NCBI GenBank assembly: GCA_018970395.1
Contig: JAGWWM010000010.1
Coordinates: 1-64,000 of the forward strand
Length of the DNA stretch: 64,000 nt
Direction: 5' to 3'
DNA from: Bacteroidota bacterium
GTDB lineage: Bacteria; Bacteroidota; Bacteroidia; Chitinophagales; Chitinophagaceae
A program made the position numbers and the translations under genes. Below are positions 27,872-35,786 of the stretch, one piece after another. The first letter of the stretch is position 1. The number at the start of each line of letters is the position of its first letter. Below the pieces are notes generated by a model. That model made no database searches and was not told where the DNA came from. It was given only the letters and a program-made list of their open reading frames with translations.

Positions 27872-27980
27872 GTAATCGATTGCTTGCCATATGAAAAAAA
27901 AGTAAATTCTTGTTTTGGTGCACATTTAAGTGCTGCTGTTCCGAACTTTGCTTTCAATCAAATGCCTCATTTCAAAAGAA
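27840..27980 (-). ncRNA. Candidate small RNA of about 140 nt
   Basis: A consensus promoter at 28017-27986 on the minus strand points to a start near 27980, and the hairpin-T8 terminator ends at 27840. Between them there is no convincing coding frame (only 13- and ~38-codon frames). The sequence holds small internal hairpins such as GCAC-TTAAAT-GTGC and a GTTCGGAAC palindrome. It lies between FkbM and the 28106 gene and is read opposite to both. The transcript is inferred from paired signals, not seen. Confidence 0.45.
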
Positions 27981-27985
27981 CAAGA

Positions 27986-28017
27986 CAAAATTACGCTCCC
28001 AAGCAGGCGAGAACAAA
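27986..28017 (-). promoter_or_regulatory. Bacteroidota-type promoter for the small transcript
   Basis: On the minus strand TTTG (28017-28014), 20-nt spacer, TAATTTTG (27993-27986). This matches the TTTG / TAnnTTTG consensus at every fixed position. Confidence 0.6.
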
Positions 28018-28105
28018 CCAAGTTCCGGCTTTTGGTATGATGGCAAACCGGATTGGGGACATTGAAACCTTTACAGGACAAAGGTTTTAAAAAAAATTAA
28101 AATAG

Positions 28106-29653
28106 ATGGCAAACCGCTATTCCGATATATTATTTCAATTAATCCACTCCCTTGAAAAAGCGGAAAAGAGACATTTTAAGCTGTATATCAAAAGAAGTTC
28201 GGCGAAAGAAGATCTCAAAGTAATTCAGCTTTTTGATGCGCTTGATAAAATGGAGACGTATGATGAAAAATTACTGGCAAAAAAATTTCCGGCGATAACC
28301 AAACCACAATTAGCCAACTTAAAAACGCATTTATACAAGGAAGTATTATCTAGTCTGCGGCTGTTGCGAACATCCGACAATATAGACTTACAGCTCAGTG
28401 AAATGCTCGATCACGCCCGTATTCTTTACAACAAGGGATTAAAAATTCAGAGCCTGCGCATACTTGATAAAGCCAAGGAGCAGGCCCAACAGCATCATAA
28501 GTTCAACACGCTGGTGCAACTGCTTTCATTGGAGAAAAAAATCGAGATGCTGCATATCACGAGAAGTCCAGCAGAAAAAACACAACAGTTAGCAGATGAA
28601 TCCACCGCAATAGGGTTACACATCAATCGGGTGACTCGTTTTTCGAATCTGGCACTTTTACTTTATCGCTGGTATGTACTCAACGGGCATTCAAGAGATG
28701 AGGCCGATGAAAAAGATATTCGGACTTACTTCAAAGAGCAGTTGCCTAAAGACATGGATCAGGTGTCGGGCTTTTATGAAAACCTTTATTTGTGTCAGAG
28801 CTATTGCTGGTATGCTTTTATCCGACAGGATTTTTTGATGTACTATCGCTATGCACAGAAATGGGTAGATCTTTTTGAAAAAGAGCCCATTCTGAAATCG
28901 GTGGAGACGGGGCACTATATTAAAGGGATGCACACCTTGCTGAACGCGCATTTTGATTTAAGAAATTTTCGGGCTTTTGATGAGACTCTTCGTCAATTTA
29001 TTTTGTTTGAATCAACAGAAGCCGCACAGAAACACGATAATTTTCGCACCCATACATCACTCTATATCACGGCAGCAAAAATCAATGGTTGTTTAATGAA
29101 GGGAGATTTTGCTGAAGGAGTAAAAATGATTCCGGACATAGAGCAGAAGCTAAGCGATTACGCACTGTATGTAGATCATCATAGGATTATGGTGTTCAAT
29201 TACAAGATTGCGACCTTATATTTTGGAAACGGGGATTATGAAAAAGCGATTGACTACCTGCAGGAAATTATTAACAGTCCGATTGAATTAAGAATTGACC
29301 TGCATTCATACGCACGGCTTTTGCATCTGATTTGTCATTATGAACTCGGCAATTATGATATTCTTGATTCACTGGTGAAAGCCGCTCATCGTTTTATGCT
29401 ACGCATGAAAAATCTGACAGTAGTGGAAGAAAAGATTTTTCGCTTTCTGAAGAAAAGTTATATGAGCGCACAGGATATTCGCGAGGGACTGAAGCCATTG
29501 CTTGAATCGATCCGGCATTTAGAAAAAAACCGTCACGAGACCCGCGCTTTCGCTTACCTGGATATCATATCATGGCTGGAAAGCAAAGTAAACAATACCA
29601 CTATGCAATCCATTATAAACCGCAAGTATTTGAATAGTAGAAGGGTGGGGTAG
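28106..29653 (+). CDS. Conserved helical (TPR-like) protein of unknown function
   Basis: 515 residues beginning MANRYSDILFQLIHSLEKAEKRHFKLYIKR. No signal peptide or membrane segment. The body is almost wholly alpha-helical with paired-helix, TPR-like periodicity (ILYNKGLKIQSLRILDKAKEQAQQH, YFGNGDYEKAIDYLQEIIN, LHLICHYELGNYDILDSLV). I believe similar proteins occur as hypotheticals in related Bacteroidota, but I cannot name a family. A scaffold or adaptor role is only a guess. Transcribed alone. Confidence 0.75.
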   Translation: MANRYSDILFQLIHSLEKAEKRHFKLYIKRSSAKEDLKVIQLFDALDKMETYDEKLLAKKFPAITKPQLANLKTHLYKEVLSSLRLLRTSDNIDLQLSEMLDHARILYNKGLKIQSLRILDKAKEQAQQHHKFNTLVQLLSLEKKIEMLHITRSPAEKTQQLADESTAIGLHINRVTRFSNLALLLYRWYVLNGHSRDEADEKDIRTYFKEQLPKDMDQVSGFYENLYLCQSYCWYAFIRQDFLMYYRYAQKWVDLFEKEPILKSVETGHYIKGMHTLLNAHFDLRNFRAFDETLRQFILFESTEAAQKHDNFRTHTSLYITAAKINGCLMKGDFAEGVKMIPDIEQKLSDYALYVDHHRIMVFNYKIATLYFGNGDYEKAIDYLQEIINSPIELRIDLHSYARLLHLICHYELGNYDILDSLVKAAHRFMLRMKNLTVVEEKIFRFLKKSYMSAQDIREGLKPLLESIRHLEKNRHETRAFAYLDIISWLESKVNNTTMQSIINRKYLNSRRVG

Positions 29654-29730
29654 CTGGGCAACCCTCAATATCTAGCCCCTTAATTGAAATAAGAGGTAAC
29701 CCCTAATTCCGGAATTAGCCCTTCCAAACG

Positions 29731-29762
29731 ATTGGCAACGAAAAATCAGGAGAATATCTTTG
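29731..29762 (+). promoter_or_regulatory. Promoter in front of the TCCAA-repeat region
   Basis: ATTG (29731-29734, one mismatch to TTTG), 20-nt spacer, then TATCTTTG (29755-29762), a full match to TAnnTTTG. Predicted start near 29768. Confidence 0.5.
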
Positions 29763-29767
29763 TTATA

Positions 29768-29929
29768 TCAATCCAAATCCAATAGAAGTCCAATAAAATC
29801 CAAACCCTAAAAAAACTAAAAACAATATCCTTAAAAAGTCATTGAAATCCAATCCGAAAAACCAATCCGTTCTTTTGAAACCCTATCAAAACCGGAAAAA
29901 ATTGACCCCGATGTAAATCGGGGTTTTTT
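29768..29929 (+). ncRNA. Candidate small RNA (~160 nt) with TCCAA repeats
   Basis: Bounded by a consensus promoter and a strong terminator, with stops in all frames. The sequence is A/C-rich and poor in G until the terminator, so it should stay single-stranded. TCCAA occurs at 29772, 29778, 29789, 29799 and 29848, plus related CCAATCC near 29862. Repeated unpaired motifs are what one would expect of an RNA that pairs with several targets. It could instead be the 3' trailer of the 28106 gene; the promoter argues against that. Confidence 0.45.
29906..29929 (+). terminator. Rho-independent terminator
   Basis: CCCCGAT (29906-29912), loop GTAA, ATCGGGG (29917-29923), then six T residues. It ends whatever is transcribed from 28106 or from the promoter at 29731, and isolates the esterase gene that starts 25 bp further on. 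Confidence 0.85.
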
Positions 29930-29953
29930 ATTGTATTTTTATTCCACATTATT

Positions 29954-30889
29954 ATGCACAGAATTATTTCACTCTTTATTTGCATCTTCCCGAACTGCCT
30001 GTTTTGCATTCCGGCGTCTTCCCAAATTCCTAAAGTATCGTCCGGCAAAATCATTCGGGTCGAAAATTTTAATTCTTCTTTCGTAACCGCAAGAAACATT
30101 GATATCTGGCTGCCTGATCATTATCCGAACCACAAGCAACCTTATGCGGTACTTTATATGCACGACGGACAAATGCTGTTTGACTCCACGATTACCTGGA
30201 ATCAACAAGAATGGAAAATGGATGAAACCGCCGGCAATCTCATACGGGAAAATAAAACGCAACCCTTCATCATCGTTGGTATTTGGAATGGCGGCAACAC
30301 TCGACACGCCGACTATTTTCCGCAAAAAGCATTCGAATCATTGAGCAATGAACAAAAAGAGAACATTTTTAATGCTGTTCGTACCAACGGAGAAACGGTT
30401 TTCAAAAACAATACGATCAACTCAGATAATTATCTTCGGTTTATTGTAAAAGAACTCAAGCCTTTTATTGACAGTTCTTTTACTGTTTCAACAAAACCGC
30501 AACATACTTTTATTGCGGGCAGTAGCATGGGCGGGCTTATTTCTCTTTATGCTATTTGCGAATATCCCGATGTGTTTGGAGGAGCTGCTTGTATTTCCAC
30601 CCACTGGCCGGGTATATTTCAAATGGAGAACAATCCTGTACCCAATGCGCTATTTTCTTATCTCAAACATCATTTACCCAACCCAAATAATCACCGGCTT
30701 TACTTCGACTATGGTACCGAAACGCTGGATGCGCTCTATCCTCCACTGCAAAAAATAGCCGACCGGATTATTTTAAAAGCAGGCTATGAAAAAAACAATT
30801 GGATGTCGGTGGAATATAAGGGAGAAGATCACTCTGAAAAATCCTGGAGCAAGAGAATGGATGTACCCCTGCTGTTTTTAATGAAGTAG
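29954..30889 (+). CDS. Secreted alpha/beta-hydrolase (putative esterase)
   Basis: 311 residues with an N-terminal signal (MHRIISLFICIFPNCLFC...). The fold is the PF00756 esterase type: YAVLYMHDGQMLFD, the nucleophile elbow AGSSMGGLISLY (GxSxG with Ser near 193), a family-typical FDYGTETLD, and a C-terminal GEDHSEKSW carrying the likely catalytic His. Related proteins include enterobactin esterase-like and acetyl-xylan or feruloyl esterases. Substrate unknown. The signal peptide contains Cys residues, but there is no clear lipobox. Confidence 0.82.
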   Translation: MHRIISLFICIFPNCLFCIPASSQIPKVSSGKIIRVENFNSSFVTARNIDIWLPDHYPNHKQPYAVLYMHDGQMLFDSTITWNQQEWKMDETAGNLIRENKTQPFIIVGIWNGGNTRHADYFPQKAFESLSNEQKENIFNAVRTNGETVFKNNTINSDNYLRFIVKELKPFIDSSFTVSTKPQHTFIAGSSMGGLISLYAICEYPDVFGGAACISTHWPGIFQMENNPVPNALFSYLKHHLPNPNNHRLYFDYGTETLDALYPPLQKIADRIILKAGYEKNNWMSVEYKGEDHSEKSWSKRMDVPLLFLMK

Positions 30890-30898
30890 GAATGAACG

Positions 30899-31432
30899 TT
30901 ATTTAGACGCCCCTGATTTGTCATAAACCCTCAACCAGATCACCCACTCAAAATCTGAATTTTCAGCCACCAAATCAATCATCAGTTGCTTTCCCACAAC
31001 CTTAAACTGATTGGTCCATATACGCCGGGAAGTATTAGGATGCTCATAGGATAAGACCGGCTCATAACTTTTGGAAAGGGTTTTTAAAGAAACGCCTTTT
31101 AATTCCTGGTAAATTTTTTTATACTCCTTAGCAAGGTCCTCTGTGTTTTCAATTATCCTCAATTTACTTTCCCAAACCCAGTCAGTTTTTTTCAAACCCT
31201 CATACCCAAGAATTTTATTCTCTAAAGAATTGGGGGCATAGATAGTTGAAGCAAAAAGCTTTGTTCCGGGTTCACCCATCAACGCCTCTCCTCTGATTTC
31301 TATAAAATCTTCTGCCGCCGCTCTCAATACTGCCTGAACCGTTTCTCTCAAAGATTCCTGTTTGGGTTTTTCTTGAGCCTTTAAAAAAGTTGCGGGAAAA
31401 ATAAAGAATGAAAGAAGAAAAAGTTTTTTCAT
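30899..31432 (-). CDS. Secreted protein of unknown function
   Basis: 177 residues with a signal peptide ending TFLKAQ. The mature part is a small alpha/beta protein (AVLRAAAEDFIEIRGEAL, WESKLRIIENTEDLAKEYKKIYQELKG, FEWVIWLRVYDKSG). I do not recognise a family. It ends 9 bp from the convergent esterase gene and is not linked to the arg operon that begins after a 60-bp gap. Confidence 0.7.
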   Translation of the reverse strand: MKKLFLLSFFIFPATFLKAQEKPKQESLRETVQAVLRAAAEDFIEIRGEALMGEPGTKLFASTIYAPNSLENKILGYEGLKKTDWVWESKLRIIENTEDLAKEYKKIYQELKGVSLKTLSKSYEPVLSYEHPNTSRRIWTNQFKVVGKQLMIDLVAENSDFEWVIWLRVYDKSGASK

Positions 31433-31495
31433 GCGGACATTGATTTGTTCGCAAAATAGAATTTATTCAATTACAATAATCAGGAAATAGAGATT

Positions 31496-32794
31496 TTATT
31501 CAAATTTAATTTTTACTTTCTCCATTTCTTTCCGAATTTCCTGCAGGCAAAGATTACCGATACTGCCTTCGTGGGTGTGATGCAGCATTTCCCGTTTGAA
31601 GATAAAGCTTCCTTCCTGAATCTGATTACCAACGATTTGATACGCATCTCTGAAAGCGACTCCATCGTTTACTAATTGATTTAAAGCCTCAACACTAAAA
31701 AGTAAATCGTATTTTTTATCCTCCAGCAAACCATCCTTTATTTCCATCAATTGAATGGCTTCCGTCATTACTCTTAGACAATTTTTCATTTCTTCTACCG
31801 CAGGAAATAAAATTTCCTTTGTCAACTGAACATCCCGATGATACCCTGAGGGAAGATTACCCAACATTAATGCGAGCTCATTCGGGACAGACTGCATCCG
31901 ATTTCCTTTGGCACGCAACAACTCAAATACATCCGGATTTTTTTTATGTGGCATTAGACTACTACCCGTTGTCCATGTATCAGGCAAACTGATAAAACGA
32001 AACTGATCATTCATGTACAAACAACAGTCCATACTGAAGCGACTAATGGTTGCGCCAAGCGCAGCAAGCGCCATGCCGACAAATCTTTCCGTCTTGCCGC
32101 GACTCATCTGCGCATAAATACTATTCCAATGTAGCGTTTTGAAGTGTAATAATTCTGTGGTACGTTTTCTGTTTAAAGGAAAAGAAGAACCATAACCCGC
32201 TCCGCTTCCCAGGGGATTTTTATTGCAGATCTGATAAGCGTTGCTCAATAATTCCAGATCATCGATCAATCCTTCCGCATGAGCGCTTAGCCATAATCCG
32301 GCAGAAGAAGGCATGGCAGCCTGGAGATGTGTATAGCCCGGAAATAATTTGTGTTTATTGGCTTCGCTTTTTTCAATGAGCGTATCAAAAAGTACAAATA
32401 CTAATGCTTTGATTTCATTTACTTCCGCTCTTAAATAAAGTTTAATATCTGTTGCCACCTGATCGTTCCTGCTTCTCCCGCTATGAATTTTCTTGCCCGC
32501 AGCGCCAATCAAGTCCGTCAACATTTTTTCTACCTGCGAGTGTACATCTTCTATCCCTTCCTCTATTATAAATTTTCCATCTTTTGCTATTGTTAAAATT
32601 TTATTCAAACCATCAACAGCAAGTTGTGCTTCCTCTTTTGCCATAATTCCTACTTCTCCCAGCATCGTCACATGGGCAATGGAGCCAATGATATCATACT
32701 TTGCCAGCAGCAAATCAAACTCTTTATCTCTACCCACCGTAAACTGCTCAACCAGTGCTGCAGTATGAGTATTGTTTTTTTGCCATAATTTCAT
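31496..32794 (-). CDS. argH: Argininosuccinate lyase
   Basis: Last step of arginine synthesis: argininosuccinate to arginine and fumarate. The ATG at 32794 (MKLWQKNNTHTAALVEQFTVGRD) is chosen over an upstream start that would run through a palindromic repeat. Motifs: HSRSRNDQVATD-like SGRSRNDQVATD, GYTHLQAAMP, and the fumarase/lyase signature GSSLMPHKKNPD. About 432 residues, slightly short of the family norm. Last gene of the operon; about 100 bp with hairpins separate it from argE'. Confidence 0.95.
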   Translation of the reverse strand: MKLWQKNNTHTAALVEQFTVGRDKEFDLLLAKYDIIGSIAHVTMLGEVGIMAKEEAQLAVDGLNKILTIAKDGKFIIEEGIEDVHSQVEKMLTDLIGAAGKKIHSGRSRNDQVATDIKLYLRAEVNEIKALVFVLFDTLIEKSEANKHKLFPGYTHLQAAMPSSAGLWLSAHAEGLIDDLELLSNAYQICNKNPLGSGAGYGSSFPLNRKRTTELLHFKTLHWNSIYAQMSRGKTERFVGMALAALGATISRFSMDCCLYMNDQFRFISLPDTWTTGSSLMPHKKNPDVFELLRAKGNRMQSVPNELALMLGNLPSGYHRDVQLTKEILFPAVEEMKNCLRVMTEAIQLMEIKDGLLEDKKYDLLFSVEALNQLVNDGVAFRDAYQIVGNQIQEGSFIFKREMLHHTHEGSIGNLCLQEIRKEMEKVKIKFE

Positions 32795-32828
32795 TTTAAT
32801 ATTTTTAATTTTCAAAAATCCCGATAAC

Positions 32829-32890
32829 ATCCCGAACTTTCTTCGGGATCGACAGCTTGACAACAGCCACGAGTACTCGTGGCGGACAAC
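32829..32890. repeat. Dispersed hairpin element inside the arg operon
   Basis: Two strong hairpins: ATCCCGAA (32829-32836) with TTCGGGAT (32842-32849), and the perfect 18-bp palindrome GCCACGAGTACTCGTGGC (32866-32883). The flanks GACAAC and CGGACAAC recur, in inverted orientation, at 54912-54942. It lies between argE' and argH, so it would be part of the operon mRNA. Confidence 0.65.
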
Positions 32891-32897
32891 CAACAAC

Positions 32898-33962
32898 CTA
32901 CAACCTCTTCAACATCTCCACATACAACCCAATTCCTTCCCTAATCTCCTCCAGATAAATAAATTCATCGGCAGTATGACTTCTCGCACTGTCGCCCGGA
33001 CCCATCTTCAACGCAGGAAATGGCATCAGCGCTTTATCGCTGGTAGTGGGCGATCCGTAGCAAGTTCTTCCCAAAGACATTCCTGCCTGCACAAGCGGAT
33101 GTTCTCCGGGAATGACAGTTGACCGAAGCCGCATGCTGCGGGGGGATACCTCGCTTTTTAAATTTTTTTGCAGCAATTCTATGATCTCTTCGAAAGTGTA
33201 TAATTCATTACTACGCACATCTAACACAAATTTGCAAGAAGCGGGAACAACATTGTGCTGTTTGTTGTCGGTTTCAATCACAGTAACCGACATTGTTGTC
33301 TCACCTAATAAATCACTTATCTTATCAAAACGATAAGACCAAATCCATTCAATATCTTTCATTGCTTTATATAAAGCATTTTCTCCTTCTTTTCTAGCTG
33401 CATGTCCGGCGATACCCTTTGCTTCGCAATCCACTACCATCAATCCTCTTTCGGCCACCGCCATTTGCATTTGCGTAGGTTCGCCTACAATCGCGGCTTC
33501 AATATTTTCAGTTAATGTCAACGCCAACTCAATGCCGTTTTTTCCACTGATTTCTTCTTCGGCAGATGCAATAAAAATAATGTTATATGGCAAATCTTTA
33601 TGATCATAGAAATACAGAAAGGTTGCCAGTAAAGAAACAAGCGCGCCTCCTGCATCGTTGCTGCCTAAACCGTAAAGCTTTCCATTTTCTATGGTTGGTT
33701 GAAAAGGATCACGGGTGTAATTTTTATTGGGTTTAACGGTATCATGATGAGAATTGAGCAGCAAAGAATTTTTTTGTGGTGAAAAATATTTGTTTTGCGC
33801 AATAATATTGTGTCCTACACGCTCTGTCTGAATATTTTTATTTTGTAAAAAAGCCGCAATACAATCCGCTGTTCCTCCTTCATCCTTACTGAACGAGGGA
33901 ATGGCAATCAATTGTTGTAATAATTGAATGGCATGGTTGTAATATGGTTCGTATGATGGCAT
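32898..33962 (-). CDS. argE: M20 family deacylase of the arginine pathway (ArgE-like)
   Basis: 354 residues, a zinc amidohydrolase of the M20 family. Metal and catalytic motifs: LLLNSHHDTVKP (His and Asp), GSNDAGGALVSL, SAEEEISGKNG (general base Glu pair) and EPTQMQMAVAERG. In pathways that use an N-acylornithine carbamoyltransferase, as here, this enzyme removes the acyl group from N-acylcitrulline rather than N-acetylornithine; that assignment follows from the neighbouring argF' gene. The 42-bp gap to argB supports one transcript. Confidence 0.88.
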   Translation of the reverse strand: MPSYEPYYNHAIQLLQQLIAIPSFSKDEGGTADCIAAFLQNKNIQTERVGHNIIAQNKYFSPQKNSLLLNSHHDTVKPNKNYTRDPFQPTIENGKLYGLGSNDAGGALVSLLATFLYFYDHKDLPYNIIFIASAEEEISGKNGIELALTLTENIEAAIVGEPTQMQMAVAERGLMVVDCEAKGIAGHAARKEGENALYKAMKDIEWIWSYRFDKISDLLGETTMSVTVIETDNKQHNVVPASCKFVLDVRSNELYTFEEIIELLQKNLKSEVSPRSMRLRSTVIPGEHPLVQAGMSLGRTCYGSPTTSDKALMPFPALKMGPGDSARSHTADEFIYLEEIREGIGLYVEMLKRL

Positions 33963-34004
33963 TTATTTTTAATTATATCATTTATGGGCGAAAATTTTTC
34001 GCCC

Positions 34005-34826
34005 CTACCGTTTTTTAATGAACGTTCCCGCTCCTCCCTCAACCATTTTTTCCAATTGATCGGCATGGCCTATCACCACGGCTCCGACACCCGCTTCAAT
34101 CGTTGCAAACGCATTACTCAACTTCGGCAACATACCCTCGGCAATCACCGGCTCTCCTTTCTTATTTTTCGATCTCAGCAATTCCTGGTACAACGCTGAA
34201 TCAAGAACGGGTATCACCGAATCATCATCATCCTTCTCCATCAACACACCGTTCTTTTCAAAACAATAAATCAGTGTAGTATCATAGAAAAAACTCATGC
34301 CAATCGCAATTTCTTTGGCAACCGTATCAGCATTGGTGTTCAGAAGCTGTCCTTTCCCGTCATGGGTGATAGGCGCAAAGACAAGCGTATCAAAACTTGT
34401 CAACAAGTTTTTTATGGCATCGGCCGATACCGCATCCACATCTCCCACCCATCCGTAATCAATACCGGATGATGTAAGGGGTCGCTTATGCGCCAATAAT
34501 GTATTGCCATCTGCTCCCGATAGGCCAAGGGCATTACATTGTAACGACTGTAAATGTGCCACGATTTTTTTGTTGATAAGTCCGGCATATACCATCGTCA
34601 CTAACTTCAATGTTGCTTCATCCGTAATTCTTCTTCCATCTACTTGTTGTTGCGGTATATTCAAATCTTTCGCCAGACTAGTTGCTAACTTGCCTCCACC
34701 GTGAATTAAAATTTTTTTCTCCTTTAATGCAGCGAAAGATTCAATAAAAGAATGAAGCTTCTCTTCATCATCAATAATATTGCCCCCAATCTTTATGATA
34801 TATAATTTTTCCTTCATTTCTTTCAC
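34005..34826 (-). CDS. argB: Acetylglutamate kinase
   Basis: 273 residues, amino-acid kinase fold. Motifs: IIKIGGNIIDD with the phosphate-binding Lys, LIHGGGKLATSLAKDL, LSGADGNTLLAHK, and NTNADTVAKEIAIG. Phosphorylates N-acylglutamate, the second step of the pathway. It overlaps argF' by 4 bp (ATGA), so translation is coupled. Confidence 0.95.
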   Translation of the reverse strand: MKEMKEKLYIIKIGGNIIDDEEKLHSFIESFAALKEKKILIHGGGKLATSLAKDLNIPQQQVDGRRITDEATLKLVTMVYAGLINKKIVAHLQSLQCNALGLSGADGNTLLAHKRPLTSSGIDYGWVGDVDAVSADAIKNLLTSFDTLVFAPITHDGKGQLLNTNADTVAKEIAIGMSFFYDTTLIYCFEKNGVLMEKDDDDSVIPVLDSALYQELLRSKNKKGEPVIAEGMLPKLSNAFATIEAGVGAVVIGHADQLEKMVEGGAGTFIKKR

Positions 34827-35776
34827 ATTGATTTAAGCATTTCAGCAAGTACTGCCTGCGCTGCCCATACTCGGTTGCCGGCCTGTTGAGTAACCAGACT
34901 ATATTCGAAGTCGAGCATTTCATCCGACAACTCCACATTCCTACGAACGGGTAAACAATGCATGATCTTTGCTTCATTCGTATTGTTCCACTTTTTTTTA
35001 TTCATCATCCAGGAAGCGTCATTACATAACACTTTGCCATAATCATAATACGCACTCCAGTTTTTGACATATACATAATCGGCTCCTTCTAATGCTTTTT
35101 GCTGATCGTATTCAATGCTCGCTCCGATTGTAAATTGTTCATCTAATTCGTATCCAAGGGGATGCGTAATAACAAATGTTGCCTGATTCCATTTATTGAT
35201 CCATTGCGCAAAGCTGTTCGCCACACATTGAGGAATCGCCTTGATATGAGGTGCCCAGGTCAAGACAACCTTGGGTTTTTTTTGAATGGATTTGGTTTCT
35301 TTAATTGTAATTAAATCTGCAAGTGATTGCAGTGGATGTAAGGTCGCACTCTCCAGACTCAATACCGGCAGACCACTGTATTTAACCAATTGCTGCATGG
35401 CATATTCTCCATAATCTTTCACTTTATCTGTGAGTGTAGGAAAAGTACGAAAGGCAAGAAGATCAAAATATTGTCCGAGTACCGGCGCAGCATCTTTGAT
35501 ATGTTCTACGGTCTGTCCACTCATTACTACACCGTCTTCAAATTCCCATTGCCATCCTTCGCTGCCTACATTGAAAACCATAGCAGACATGCCCAGGTTT
35601 TCTGCAGCTAATTGCGTGCTGATGCGGGTGCGGAGACTTGGATTGAGAAAAATGAGGCCTAATCGTTTTCCCTTTCCGAGCTGATGATCTTTCTGTGGAT
35701 TGGCTTTGTACTGCAAAGCTGTCTGAATCAGTTGATCGAGATCAGAAACATCATTCGCTGAAAGAAAATGTCGCAT
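34823..35776 (-). CDS. argF': N-acylornithine carbamoyltransferase (ArgF')
   Basis: 317 residues. The carbamoyl-phosphate loop is LNPSLRTRIST, the S-x-RTR form, and the C-terminal IMHCLPVRRNVELSDEML contains the HCLP motif. The long conserved GWQWEFEDGVVMSGQTVEHIKDAAPVL and ESATLHPLQSLADL mark the acetyl-/succinylornithine carbamoyltransferase group found in Bacteroidota and Xanthomonads instead of ordinary OTCase. The residue before EHI, reported to separate acetyl from succinyl specificity, is Val here, so the acyl group is not resolved. Overlaps argB by 4 bp. Confidence 0.9.
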   Translation of the reverse strand: MRHFLSANDVSDLDQLIQTALQYKANPQKDHQLGKGKRLGLIFLNPSLRTRISTQLAAENLGMSAMVFNVGSEGWQWEFEDGVVMSGQTVEHIKDAAPVLGQYFDLLAFRTFPTLTDKVKDYGEYAMQQLVKYSGLPVLSLESATLHPLQSLADLITIKETKSIQKKPKVVLTWAPHIKAIPQCVANSFAQWINKWNQATFVITHPLGYELDEQFTIGASIEYDQQKALEGADYVYVKNWSAYYDYGKVLCNDASWMMNKKKWNNTNEAKIMHCLPVRRNVELSDEMLDFEYSLVTQQAGNRVWAAQAVLAEMLKSM

Positions 35777-35786
35777 CCGTTTTTAT

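Larger units (their letters stand above)
29654..29953. other. 300-bp gap holding a promoter, TCCAA repeats and a terminator
   Basis: No protein-coding frame. It holds a perfect 16-bp palindrome CTAATTCCGGAATTAG (29703-29718), a promoter-like pair at 29731-29762, a G-poor stretch with repeated TCCAA, and a terminator at 29906-29929, listed separately. Confidence 0.7.

Noticed and set aside
27884-28090. 68-codon plus-strand frame before the 28106 gene
   Set aside because: No recognisable protein features; it lies across the minus-strand promoter and candidate small RNA. Kept only as a weak alternative.
29654-29760. tRNA or other structured RNA in intergenic gaps
   Set aside because: No cloverleaf arms or TTCGAAT-type loop found in any gap of the window by eye.
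29768-29870. TCCAA repeats considered as a CRISPR array
   Set aside because: The repeats are only five bases, unevenly spaced and there are no cas genes.
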